The notes under the pieces are model-generated. The model saw only the letters and a program-made list of their open reading frames with translations. It made no database searches and was not told where the DNA came from. From Strongyloides papillosus (lineage: Eukaryota; Nematoda; Chromadorea; Rhabditida; Strongyloididae), in the NCBI GenBank assembly GCA_005656395.1, contig SRSI01000044.1:186001-250000 (forward strand): DNA of 64,000 nt, read 5' to 3'. The position numbers were made by a program, and so were the translations under genes. Below are positions 25,101-36,106 of the stretch, piece after piece (within the stretch, counting starts at the first letter, position 1; every line of letters starts with the position of its first letter).

Positions 25101-25586
25101 AATGTAAAGCATATTCAGGAGTATTTTTTGCCTTGAAATCGTTAACTTTATCAATTTGATTCATCCAACAATTCAATATTCCACGCATTGTCTTAACGGC
25201 ACTTTGTCGTAAACTAGTTTCACGACCTCTATCATCATCTAACCTCCTAAAAAGTAGAAGACACGATTTATAAGATAATTATAAATGCCTATAACTAACT
25301 TGTAAGCTAAACCACATGCCCAACATGCTAAAGCACAATATATGGAATCTTTAACATAACCAATATTGCGATCTTGAGAATATCTTGGAAATAAGCCTGT
25401 TGTAGCACTTTGATAATCCAAAATAATCCTACAAACCATTTGGTAAAAATTATCTGTTTTTTCTAATGTTGTTTGTGATAATCTTGGTGTAAAATCTTTA
25501 AAAGGTGTTAAGTATGCTTTTGTCATTTTTCTCAACCTGGAACTTTGTGCTCCAGGGACATTAAAACGATTGTAACGTTTCCTCAT
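22132..25586 (-). CDS. PHKB: Phosphorylase b kinase regulatory subunit beta
   Basis: Three exons, 25586-25300, 25246-24688 and 24639-22132, join in phase (YK/RLDDDRG, then SK/NTDAALI) into 1117 residues, close to the roughly 1090 of the human beta subunit. Signatures run through the length: YQSATTGLFPRYSQD, KDSIYCALACWA, VKTMRGIL, HLQMDLVALYILAL, NLVFYIERSYRTPDYGMWERG, NGFNIFGTSGSSSSVIYVDID, LPRESNSK, YGITTQTPHEIEPVQIWP, LGGRPSRPFGSLNTCKI and LLRDDN. YNNGTTEIHASSLG matches beta rather than alpha subunits. The protein holds the catalytic gamma subunit in check within the (alpha-beta-gamma-delta)4 complex that activates glycogen phosphorylase. It ends in Cys-His-Ile-Ser, which fits a CaaX prenylation site as known for the mammalian subunits. 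A T-rich tract and AG lie just upstream of the ATG, as for a spliced leader acceptor. Confidence 0.96.
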
Positions 25587-26457
25587 TTTTCTAAAAAAAG
25601 TTAAAAGAAAAATTAGATATTAATATATAATTTTTAGCAAAATAACATTTGATAGAATATGTAGTGTAACATTCGATGCAAATGCAATCGAAAATATGTG
25701 AGAGTAGCTGGTGCATTATTTATTGTTATTATTTTTATCTTAAACAGAAATGTTATAATAGATATGTGATAAAAATATGTACATAATTTATACCACTCTT
25801 CTTAAATACATAGTATAACATTCCTAATAAACCTTTACTCGTAAAATAAGTAATTTTAAAAATTTTCAAAAGTAAAACAATATATTGTTCAGTTGACAAG
25901 ACATATTCTCCAATTAATTCACGATTTAATAAGTTTATTAACAAAAATAATGTAAATTTTGCAATAATAATGAGAATAATTAATGATATTCTATCACCTG
26001 GATTCTTGGTTTATCATCCAATTAATAGATGATAATTCTCGGGTCAACTCTGACTTTGAAAACTACATATCCTGTGTTAGTTTTTTTCTTATAAAGTCAC
26101 GTGCTATATGCCATAAACTTCCTAAAGATTTCACTATTTCCAAAAGATTTATTCTCATTGTGATGTTAATTTAGTAAAAAAAATCATGTAACGTCTCTTA
26201 CATTCAAGTATTTTATTCTAAATCACTGTTACGTAATACACGAAGATATACAAGAATAATCAAGAGATAAGTAACATGTTTCAATATGCAATATAATATG
26301 GGTGTTCAACGAAATATATTAGGATACAATAGTTTTTTAATCTACAATAATTTTTGAAATAACAAAAAATGTAATGGGAAAATGTTTATTCACAAAAAAA
26401 CAGTGTTTTATAAAAGAATTCATTATACGGCTAATTAGTCAATACTCACAAAAACAA
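25587..26457. other. Intergenic between PHKB and carbonic anhydrase genes
   Basis: About 870 bases between two minus-strand genes. No exon is supported; ORFs at 25753-25944 (-) and 25983-26174 (+) lack any family signature. It contains the PHKB promoter and the carbonic anhydrase 3' end. Confidence 0.5.
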
Positions 26458-27279
26458 CTAATGACAACAATTCTCATTATGATTACGCTTCTCGTTCAAT
26501 CCCTTCATCTCATCCTCAACATATCGTAACAATTTATCAGCATTCTCCTCATCAATGAGCTTAAAACACTTTTCGACTTTAGAAAACATATGCATATTAC
26601 CAGTGTAAATATCAAACCACATAGCATGAAGGAATACCTTTTTGTTTGAAATGTAATCAAACATAAATTCATGAGATGCTATATTTAAAACTTGTTGAAG
26701 TGTATTTATTTGTGATAATCTGTCCTCAATATTCAATTTATTTTCCCTATCAATATAAGCTTCAAATGATAAAATTTCGTCTTCCCTATGAAATTTTAGT
26801 GGTACATTTGGCCCATCACGTTCACGATTTTCTAAGAGTTTTAAACTATAATATCCATTAAGTCTCAACCAACGATCCATTGGACTTTTTTCACTAAATT
26901 TATTAACTCCAGTATGAAGATTGTATAGAGTATTGATTGCCTTACAATCAGAGTGCCCACAAACAATGACATGATTAATTTTCCCTCTTGTTACAGCCAA
27001 CTCTAAAGCAGCTGGTTCAGTGTTAACTGATACCTCATGTCCAACATTACCAAAACTTCTTGAACCTGGAATCATATTACCAGAGTTTCTTACGACAAAC
27101 ATATCACCAACATTTGATTGAGTAACAGTTGATGTTAAAAGTCTTGAATCCATGCACGTAAAGAATAATGCTGTTGGTTGGGGATTATCACGAACTTCCT
27201 CAAATTGTTTTACCAAATCTTTCCTTATTGTTTTCCTAAATTTTAGGACCCCCTTTAATACATTATCCAAACCCTTCAT
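26458..27279 (-). CDS. Beta-class carbonic anhydrase
   Basis: A single-exon frame of 273 residues. Beta-class zinc and proton-relay residues are all present: FTCMDSR (Cys42, Asp44, Arg46) and VIVCGHSDCKA (His109 and Cys112). MFVVRNSGNMI and ALELAV around the active site are also typical. The enzyme interconverts CO2 and bicarbonate; metazoan beta enzymes are usually mitochondrial or cytosolic and are absent from vertebrates. The start MKGLDNVLKG at 27279 is chosen because ATTATAG, a good splice acceptor, lies two bases upstream, and because the frame above it (MYYVVYILHYSS) looks like intron or leader sequence. Worms have bca-1 and bca-2; which one this matches cannot be told here. The tail ENCCH is unusual. 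Confidence 0.95.
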   Translation of the reverse strand: MKGLDNVLKGVLKFRKTIRKDLVKQFEEVRDNPQPTALFFTCMDSRLLTSTVTQSNVGDMFVVRNSGNMIPGSRSFGNVGHEVSVNTEPAALELAVTRGKINHVIVCGHSDCKAINTLYNLHTGVNKFSEKSPMDRWLRLNGYYSLKLLENRERDGPNVPLKFHREDEILSFEAYIDRENKLNIEDRLSQINTLQQVLNIASHEFMFDYISNKKVFLHAMWFDIYTGNMHMFSKVEKCFKLIDEENADKLLRYVEDEMKGLNEKRNHNENCCH

Positions 27280-30200
27280 GTCTATAATGGAAAAATTATA
27301 TGTTAGCAAATAATTAGAAGAATAATGTAAGATGTATACTACATAATACATTTAAATCAGCGTGTTGTCTATTAAAGTAAAGGTCAAATGAAGAAAGAAT
27401 GTTTGTTATTAAACTTAAAACATAGAAGTCTATATGTCTCTATCTTGATGTCGTCTAGTGTAGAACAGTGCATCATTTTATTAATTTTTAGAACACTTTT
27501 AAGAATGGCATCTATATTAATTTAAAAACAGATTGTTAAAGATAAAAAAGATGGAATAAGTAGGTATATAGGAGATAGGTAAGTGAGATGCTATAATTTG
27601 GATGATTTATGTAACCAATATTTTCATAGTAAGAGGTTGATTAATGTTTTTACCTATACTCACACTATTTTACTATATTCAAAGAGTATATTATTCAAAA
27701 ATAATCATTTTATAAAAAAATATATGTATCAGCTAATAGACCTTTACAGCATTAAATAAAGTACAAAAAATAAAGATTAAAGGATAGGGAAAAGAATGAT
27801 AAGTAAGAAGGTAGATTATATGATACCAGTGAGAAAAAGGAAGATAAATGCTAATATAATTTGGTGATTATTTTTAATTAATAAAAAAGGAAACGTTAGT
27901 GATTGTAAACATAGAGTAACATGTTAATGATATTATGATTATACCGGAAAGTAGAGAAAACTAATAAAAGTTTATAAATGTTCACATCAACAATAATTAA
28001 ATAAGAATACAGCATTATAACCGTAACTTGTTTTAATTAATTTATACACTTTAACTTACCTTATTTTTACCACAAATACTTGATTTTTTTAATTATAAAA
28101 AAGTTCATTTTTTTTGTTGTTTTAACAATAATGGAAAGGGAATATCAGTTTTCCTGATAACTTTTTTTAATTTTATTGCATATTATCAAGGTACTTCCAT
28201 ATCATCATTGCAAATATTAATGATGTCTCTTGTATCATTATGTTTGACTGTGTATGTGTGTATGCCTTTGAAGTGAAAAATTTTATTTTTTTAACATTTA
28301 TCAAATATATGATCAAGAATTTGTATAGTATAATAATTTTACATTCTTTTAGAAAAATAATTTTTACATAATAAATGTAAATTTAAAACATATTTTGAAT
28401 ATTTAGATGTAAACATTAACTTTTCTCCTTTATGAAGCAGTAAAATTTAAATTGAGCATTTGAAGTATATTTTAAAAAAATGTCAATTATTATTTTCTTG
28501 TTAGTCATTTAGACATTTTATTAATTAATAAAAAATCATTTTATAATGTTAAATTAAATTTTTATTATATTAATAAAAATCAATATATAAAAAGTAGAGG
28601 TAAAAAATTTAAATAAATATAAGGAAACGAACACCTTTATAAAATCGTACATATTTTCATTTTAAAATATTCAACATTTCCTATTGTATGAACGCAAATA
28701 TATAATCTACTACTTTTGTTTGAAGTATTATTATGAAATATAGTTTTACTATCGAAATTTCTAAATATATCAATATAGGTATTTTTAACTTATTTAAAGT
28801 ATATCATTGAATGTATTTTTTTATCTTATCAAAAAATGTGTTATATCAATATGCAATCCTTTAAATTTTTATTGTAATTGTTATAGGAAAACATTATTTA
28901 TAATAAAGATATTTTTATTGGTACTAATAATTTATAATAATGCTAAAATTTTGTTGTTCACTCTTTAACTACTTTGAAAATATATTTACTCCAAGGATAG
29001 ACAAAGAAAAAATAACTATTTATATTTGTGACATTAAGAAATCTCAACTATAAGAATATCCTTTACATTTTAAGATACAATAAAAATACATATTCATGAA
29101 CTTTCTCTTTTATTAATCTCCTTTCAAAATCACAGTAGGTAGAAAATTTATTTTAAGAGAAACAATGAATTTTAATGTACTATTTATAATTTTTATCTTT
29201 TTTCATGATGCGCACCAATGGTGACCTATAACTAATTGAATTACTTCATCAGCTGACCACTATTATCCTTAATTATTCTACAACAATTAATCAACTATTC
29301 CTCAAATTGAAAATCAAATGTTTATATAAAACTTCAATCTAATTCCTACTTTAAACCCATTTCATTTTCCTTAAAAATAATTCCAAATTTCGCAATACTT
29401 TAAGATTTCTATATTTGATATTAATGTTCCTTTTTATTTTTTAATTTCTTTTTCCTCAATTACTAATTAATATCTCTAAATTATTGAGAAATAAATGGAA
29501 TTCTTAAAACACAAACAGCATATGTTTATAATTGTTAATTGAATGTAAAGGTATCAATTAAAATTTTTATTTGTTATATAAAATAATGTAAAAAATATGT
29601 TTTAGTAGTGTGAGATACACAAATTTATTCTTAATAATACCATTAATTTTAAGATAAGATAAATTTTTAATGTACAATAGATTATATTAAAATTTTATTG
29701 TTAAATTATAATGACAACTGCAAATATTTTTGATGAGTAATTAAAAATGATAAAACTATTGATACACATCAAAACAACCCAATAATATATTCCCTTCGCT
29801 TAATTTTTATAACATCATCTTATAATTAAAAAAATAGGAAAAATTATTTAGGTAGTGGAGAATAAAAGATGAAAGTAAATAATATTAATTGGTTAATTTT
29901 TTATACCCCCTTGTATATATCATTTTTTGAAATGACACTATCAATTAATATTATGTTAATTTTTATGATAAAAAGAAAAGAATAAAAAAATAAAAAGAAA
30001 AAGGTTAAGGTACCTGATGATTATATCATGTGTTGTGTATTTGTGAAAATATCATTATATTTAATCAACATTATGTTGGGTATAATGTTATCCTGATTAG
30101 AAAAAAAAGATTATAAATAAGCATTCATTTTAAATTTTAATACCCTAACATCTGTTTAAATTATATTTAAATTCTACCTCTACATAATGAATTATATCTA

Positions 30201-32056
30201 GATGTCATTGTATGGATATTTAAATTAGTAAATTTGAAAAATAACTCTATTCTTGTATGGAAGTACGATTATATTTTACCAAAATGAGGTCAAAAATGAG
30301 TACATGTTGTTAAAAGACCATTTTATATGTGTTGTTTGGATAAAATAGAGAAAAAGTCTAATAAATTTTACAAATATTTTTTATGCATTTAATTTTTCCC
30401 ACGTCTACCAACGTGTTTTTATTAAAATATTGTTTATTATTTTCATATATTTAGTACATTTTTTTCTACTCCACATGTCCCATATCCGCACTTTTTTCCA
30501 TCATAATGTCACTTTATACCCACTAAAAATATACAAATAATTATAATATTCTAGAACCTTCTAGATGGAACATACTAATATTTATCAATATTTCATAATA
30601 ACCGAATGAATTATTTGTCATTTTTTCCTTGAATATCTTAATAATATTTAAAACACGAAAATTTAATTAACATTTACATTTTTTTTCTTATAGATATATT
30701 TTGAATAATATAGCGATAAGATTTTTTAAGAAGCTAAAAACTTTATACATATAATTTGTTTTGAGAGTATTTATAGAAAATATATCTTATAGTTTTTTTT
30801 ACTTTATAAAATATTTGTGTATTTTTAGATATACATATTTTTCCCTTATAAAAGATCATAAATCAATTATAACTATCATCATACGACTATTCTTGATGTT
30901 TTAAAGGTACGGATCATCTTATAATAAGCATAAAATATCTATCTAATTTTCCTTATATTTTTTAGTATTTCTTTATCTACTTCTATATACCCATAGATTA
31001 AAATTTATTTTTTATGTCGTGCCAACTAAGAATAATCAATTAATTGTATATATTTTGAATTTAAAAATAATCATTAATTTTTAAAGATAATAGTAGTAGT
31101 AGAAATCATCTTTGTTCGGAACAGAGGTTAACAAAATTTTAATGATAATCAGAAAAGTATATAAATCAAACATCTTATTATTTGTTATTTCGCATTTTCA
31201 ATGATAAATTTTCTCTCCTCAATAACGATGATACTTTTTTTCCTATATGTTCCTTTTTTTAAAATCTTTTTATAAGATGATTTGTAAATAAAAAAGATGA
31301 TATGCATTAAAAAATAAATAAAATGCAAAATTATTTTTTTTTATTTCTATTTTTAAAATATATATTAATATATATGTATTTATTTGTTTACATGGTACTT
31401 GTGTCTAAGTTATTTATAGTTTTTTTTCGCGCAAATACCATATTATATATGTATTTGAGTTTTATTTTTTCCTTAGAAAAAAAAGTTTGTACAAGGCGCA
31501 CACAACACAACGAGTGTCATATTATTTATATCGTTAACGTTTAAAAAGTGCGCTAGACATAATAGATATATGGCAGGGTATGTGTACCCACAATCTATGA
31601 AGATACCTTTTTGTTGTTGTTGAGATAATATTTATTATTAACTTGCTAATTTTTGTAGGAAAATCAGAAAAAATACTAGTTGAAAGCGTTCTTATGTGTT
31701 TATCATTTAACAGATTATTTGTAGATAAATGCATATCTGATTGTTTGTAAAATATACGTGGTTTTATGTTGTAATAGTTATTTATAATTGCCAAAATATT
31801 TACTTTTTTATTGGGATTGAATAAATTACTCTTCTCAATTCTCACAATTATTACAGAGAGTTGTATGTATTTACTTTTCCTTTATTTCTAACAATTTTAC
31901 ACTTTCTTATAATATTCTTAAAATGTTAATATTTAGTTTTTTTTATTCTCCTGAATAAATTACTTTACATATCAACTCAAAAAAATTCTATTTTTAATAT
32001 ACATATATTATTTGTTTATTAATATACGATACACAAAAAAAGTAGTTAAAAAAGAA
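27280..32056. other. Gene-poor divergent intergenic region
   Basis: About 4.8 kb between the carbonic anhydrase gene (-) and bec-1 (+). It is AT-rich with no supported exon. ORFs at 31323-31544 (+) and 31534-31845 (-) have no recognisable domain and the latter lacks an ATG at its 5' end. A heat-shock-element-like motif at 30549-30566 is the only structured signal I can name. Confidence 0.5.
30549..30566. promoter_or_regulatory. Heat-shock element (HSF-1 site)
   Basis: The bases TTCTAGAACCTTCTAGAT contain three perfect alternating nTTCn/nGAAn pentamers (TTC 549-551, GAA 554-556, TTC 559-561) and a near fourth (GAT 564-566), with another GAA two bases out of register at 568-570. HSF trimers bind such arrays. 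No heat-shock gene lies close: bec-1 starts 1.5 kb to the right and the carbonic anhydrase 3.3 kb to the left. Confidence 0.5.
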
Positions 32057-33543
32057 ATGAATTTTACTTCATCTTCACAATCAAATAGTTTACTGTCTGA
32101 TGTTAATTTATTTTGTATTGATAAACAAGATGAAGACAAAATCAATTGTGAAATAAAATGTTGTAATTGTGGAGAGGTACTGACACTTCATAAAAGTTTA
32201 AAGGACAATGACACAAGTAAAATCATGGAATACTCGTCAATAAATAATTCAAAGGTAAGATACATTTTTTGTTTATTCATATTTGCTATTTTTCTTTTCT
32301 ATGTAATAATTTGTTTCACTGTTTTTAGTTGTCTTTCATTCAAGGTAACACTGTTACAATGATTGCAAAATCTGATTCTCCTTTTCATGTCCCTATGTGT
32401 AACGTAAGTTACTAGTAATTTTTCTTTAAATTTATTATTATATTTAAAAAATTAATTAAAAAAGGATTGTCATTTGGTATTGGTTGAAGATTTAAGATTA
32501 AAAAATAACATATTGGATGAACAAAATAAAGGTTACAGGAGATGTTTGACAAAAATTACTTCATCCGAGAATGAAATTAAAGAAGAAGAACTTGAAAAAA
32601 CTATAAAGTTAAAAAAATTACAAGTAAGTATGTTTTTCCAAACTCATTTCACTAAATAATATTTCACTCAAGGAGAAAGAGAGAACACTACAGCAAGAGT
32701 TAAAGAAATTGGAAGACGAGGAGAGAGAACTTGAAAGTGATATAAAAAAATTAGAAGAAAAAGAGGGACAATTACAAGGTATTGAGAAAAAACTTATCTC
32801 TACTTTAAAAGTTCACCATGGAGATATGGTCAATTTTTCATTGAAAAAACTTTCATTAAAACTACAAGAGACATTCGCAATAGAGCAATTAAATGAATTA
32901 CGAAAAGTAAACATGTTAAATAAGACTTTTTATATATATGTTAATAATAAAGAAATTGGTTGCATAAATGATTTACGTCTAGGAAGGCTACCTGATCAAT
33001 CTATACCTTTAAATGAGTTTAACGCCGCATGGGGTCAGTGTGTTTTGTGTTTACATGTCTTATTCGAATTATTAGGTCTTAACCAATATCCATATCAGTT
33101 AATTCCCATGGGTTCACAATCCATTATACGTGAATACACTTCTACAGGTGTAAAAGATTACAAATTATACGAGTCTTCGTGGACTATCTTTAAAGTATAC
33201 ATGGATGATGCTATTTCAGTATATGTTAAATGTCTACAAAAGTTTGATTCTGAATTTTGTCAACAAAATAATATAGTGTCAGGTACAATTTTTCCGTATA
33301 CAATAAGAAATGATAAGATAGCGGAGGAGGTAGTTAATGCCTCTAATGAGGCATCAGCCATTTGGTATAGTATTAAAACACAATTCCAAAAAGGTAAGTT
33401 CTCCTGTGTCTTTTCTCTTTTTATGTTCAACTACGTAATAATTTTTATTAATTTCAGATGAAAGGTGGACTAAGGCAATGAAGTTGATGTTGTTAAATCT
33501 TAAGAATGCCATAATGTATGCAGCTTCTGTAAAAGGAATTTAA
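32057..33543 (+). CDS. bec-1: Beclin 1 / Atg6, PI3-kinase complex subunit for autophagy
   Basis: Five exons, 32057-32254, 32329-32403, 32465-32623, 32673-33393 and 33458-33543, give 412 residues. Two CxxC pairs, CCNC (Cys35/38) and MCNDC (Cys90/93), match the zinc-binding pairs of beclin. A long charged coiled coil follows (about 100-230), then the conserved beclin/Atg6 domain: LRLGRLPD, FNAAWGQCVLCLHVL, YQLIPMGSQS, SIKTQFQKDERWTKAMKLMLLNLK. It scaffolds Vps34 on membranes for autophagosome and endosome maturation. The segment between the zinc pairs, which carries the BH3 helix in vertebrates, is only about 50 residues and shows no clear BH3. The ATG at 32057 is the first in frame; upstream extension relies on non-ATG codons. 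skn-1 begins 227 bp after the stop. Confidence 0.94.
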
Positions 33544-33740
33544 AAAAGATATGGTTGAATGGTTAGAAAAAAATTGCAAATAGTAAATAGGATGTTATAT
33601 ATATTATAACTTTATAAAATGATATTTTATTAGAATATGTTTCTTCTTCTTTAAATAATTGTGTTCAAATCTGCACAAATATTCGGTTTTCTTTCCGTGT
33701 ACATATTATAATATACTTCACATTCAAAAATATTTTCAAG

Positions 33741-33759
33741 TTTTTTTCTTTATTTTTAG
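33741..33759 (+). promoter_or_regulatory. Splice (probable trans-splice) acceptor before skn-1
   Basis: A T-rich tract ending TTTTTAG (AG at 33758-33759) lies 11 bases before the skn-1 ATG and about 200 bases after the bec-1 stop. No donor is needed for a cis-intron, so a spliced-leader acceptor of a downstream operon gene is plausible. That reading is inference. Confidence 0.5.
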
Positions 33760-33770
33760 GCTACAGGGTG

Positions 33771-36106
33771 ATGCTAATAAAGTACATTCAAATATTGGTA
33801 GCTTCCATCATGCTGCTTCCATGTTTGTTTCGGAAAAGAAAAGACAAATCGCGGAAAAATACCTTATTAGATAACTATTATTTTGATACCTCTAAACACT
33901 TACTTAATTCTGTTTTTTTAAGTGCTCTCTTACTTAGTGGTTCAATGTACACTAGTGATAATCATAAATACAACAATGGTAAGTAGAAATATTTCTATAA
34001 TTTTAATTATATAATTTATATATATAAAATATTATAGGAAATATTTTTTCAAAACATTTACCATTTTTGAAGGACAAATTCTTTCTAAAAAGTCAATTAC
34101 CTTTTATTGAAATTAACAATAATCAACCGATAAGAATAAATGCTTTAGTTATTGATAATAATTTTGATCCTGATGTTGTTTTTGGATCAAAAAAAAGGGA
34201 ATTGTATAAGAAAGGTTTTTCAACAACTGGTGATGAAAATTCACAGAATACACCATCGAATTCATTAGAGGTGAGTTTTTCTTTTTAAATTTTTGTCTTA
34301 CAAACAAAATATTGAGGCAATTTTGCATTACATGAATAATCATGCCATTTTCCTGTGTCATCCTTTGAGTATGCCATTATCGTACAATCGACATCAGGTT
34401 CATTAGGTTGTGTAGGTCCCCAATTAACGAAATTGACATCACTTTTATCACTCCATTGATAATATCCATTACGTGGTTTTGTAAATCCAATCCAAATGTC
34501 ATTTCCTAGAATACTTAGAAAAGTACTTCGAAATTTTTATACAACTTACTTTTCCTTAACTTATCAACAAAATCATTCTCTCTTTGGCTATCAATACTAG
34601 CTAAATAACCATCAAATTGCTTACAAAATTCTGATGCTTCATCCCAATACATCTCAATATCAAAGAATTTATACCATGACCCTTTGAAATATTGCCAATT
34701 ATTTTCCATTAACATTATACTTGTCTGTAATCTAACATTCCCATCAGGTTTATATGTCTTCTCATTACCAACCCTCATATTACTTGTTCCATATGTTGGT
34801 AGACAAAAAAAGAAGACATTATATGCAAAAAAGTATAATAATTTTATAATCATAATAAAATAAATTTTGTCGAAATAAAATGACATTAAATTTCATATTT
34901 TTATTTCATTTGTTCCCTCCTCTTATGAAGAGTTATAGTTTGTTTATTTATAAAATGCTTCATAATATACAAATTTTCCATCGTTTTTTTATTATATATT
35001 TTAGATATCTAATAACAGAAAGTCACCCAGTCCAGATATTGATATCAATTTTAAACATCAATATGATAAGAGTGATCAGGCTAATTTTGGAAGGAAATCT
35101 CCTTTTTCTGATACACAAAGTCTAGATGATTATATTGATGAGGCATTAAATAATGGTGATTTTGATATTGATAAATTTGCCTGTAATGATAAAGATATGT
35201 GTGATAATCTTTTTTCATCATTGGATGAAGTCGAAAGAAATCAACATCAATCATTTGATCAATTTCCAAGGGAAAATGAGCAATTTTTAACATCAGAGTT
35301 TGAGATTATCGCTAGGGAGATGGAAAATGATCCTTTAGATCCCTTGTCATCCCATTTTGATCCTTATATGTATGATATGAAGATGACACCAAAGAAAATC
35401 GATATTCCAAAAGGTTATGATAGAAGAAAAGGACAAAGTTCCTCTGAATCTCAATCGCTTTTTGGTAGTAAAAAAATTTTAACCAATAGGGTTGTAAGAA
35501 AGGAAAGTAGTGTACCAGTTGATATACCAGGAGATATGTCATTAAGACCAGAATTAGCTAAAGGAATTAATTATTATCAATATCGTAGACCATCCTCAAC
35601 AGACAACGAATTATATGGTAATGAGCTTAGTAATGGAAGAAAAAAGTCTGGACGTGTCTCAAAAGATAAAGAATTACTCATTGAAAATCGAATTAGTATT
35701 ACACCATCAGAACTTCGTGATTTTTCTTTAAAAGAATTTAAATTGTTCCTTGATAATAATGGATTAAGTGAGGAACAAAAAATTTTATGTAGAAATATAA
35801 GAAGGAGAGGTAATTTTTATAAATATTTATAATAGTAGTGTTTATTTATTTATAATTATTTTAGGTCGCAACAAGATAGCAGCAAAAAAAGTCCGTACAA
35901 ATAGGTATAGTAGAAGTAAAAATTCAGATGACTCAACCTCTGAAACATTCTCAATATCTCCAACATTATTTTTAAATGATCCAGAACCAACACCACCAAG
36001 ATTTGTTAAGAAATCTCAAGGTTTTACTTATCCTGATTTTGAGTTTTCTGATGATATCTTTGAAAATACTGATCCACTCTATGAGATTCGTGATGTACAG
36101 GAGTAA
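33771..36106 (+). CDS. skn-1: SKN-1/Nrf-type CNC transcription factor
   Basis: Four exons, 33771-33978, 34038-34270, 35005-35809 and 35865-36106, encode 495 residues. The N-terminus (residues 2-20, LIKYIQILVASIMLLPCLF) is a membrane-anchor-like helix followed by RKRKDKSRK, then SKHLL as in the ER-bound SKN-1A isoform. A PSPDIDIN piece (about 156) resembles the SKN-1 DIDLID element. Residues 380-416 form the CNC region (RDFSLKEFKLFLDNNGLSEE...NIRRRG) and 417-429 the basic DNA-contact segment RNKIAAKKVRTNR, with no leucine zipper, exactly the unusual SKN-1 architecture. SKN-1 drives detoxification, proteasome and longevity genes. Two oddities: Val replaces the usual Cys in the basic motif, and about 66 acidic/Ser-rich residues follow where C. 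elegans SKN-1 ends. It lies 227 bp behind bec-1 on the same strand; its second intron contains a lectin gene. Confidence 0.88.
34285..34853 (-). CDS. Secreted C-type lectin domain protein nested in a skn-1 intron
   Basis: Two exons, 34853-34550 and 34505-34285, split by a 44-base intron, give 174 residues. MIIKLLYFFAYNVFFFCLPT forms a signal peptide; an ATG 11 codons upstream (34886) is a possible longer start. The single CTLD has WYKFFDIEMYWDEASEFCKQFDGYLASI, DIWIGFTKP, YYQWSD, VNWGPTQPNEPDVDC, GKWHDYSCNAKLPQYFVC: the WIG core and the four conserved cysteines are intact. QPN sits where Ca2+-dependent sugar-binding lectins carry EPN or QPD, so ligand type is open. Nematode CTLDs are common in immunity and at host contact surfaces. 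The whole gene lies antisense inside intron 2 of skn-1 (34271-35004), its stop codon only 15 bp from skn-1 exon 2. Confidence 0.88.

Noticed and set aside
27280..27351. N-terminal extension of the carbonic anhydrase frame
   Set aside because: ATTATAG directly before the Met at 27279 looks like a splice acceptor, and the extension is hydrophobic AT-rich sequence not found in the family.
29204..29258. C/D-box snoRNA-like pattern (ATGATG ... CTGA)
   Set aside because: The C box has a mismatch, there is no terminal stem and the length is short.
31534..31845. 103-residue minus-strand ORF
   Set aside because: It starts with GTG, has no domain, and no neighbouring exon in phase was found.
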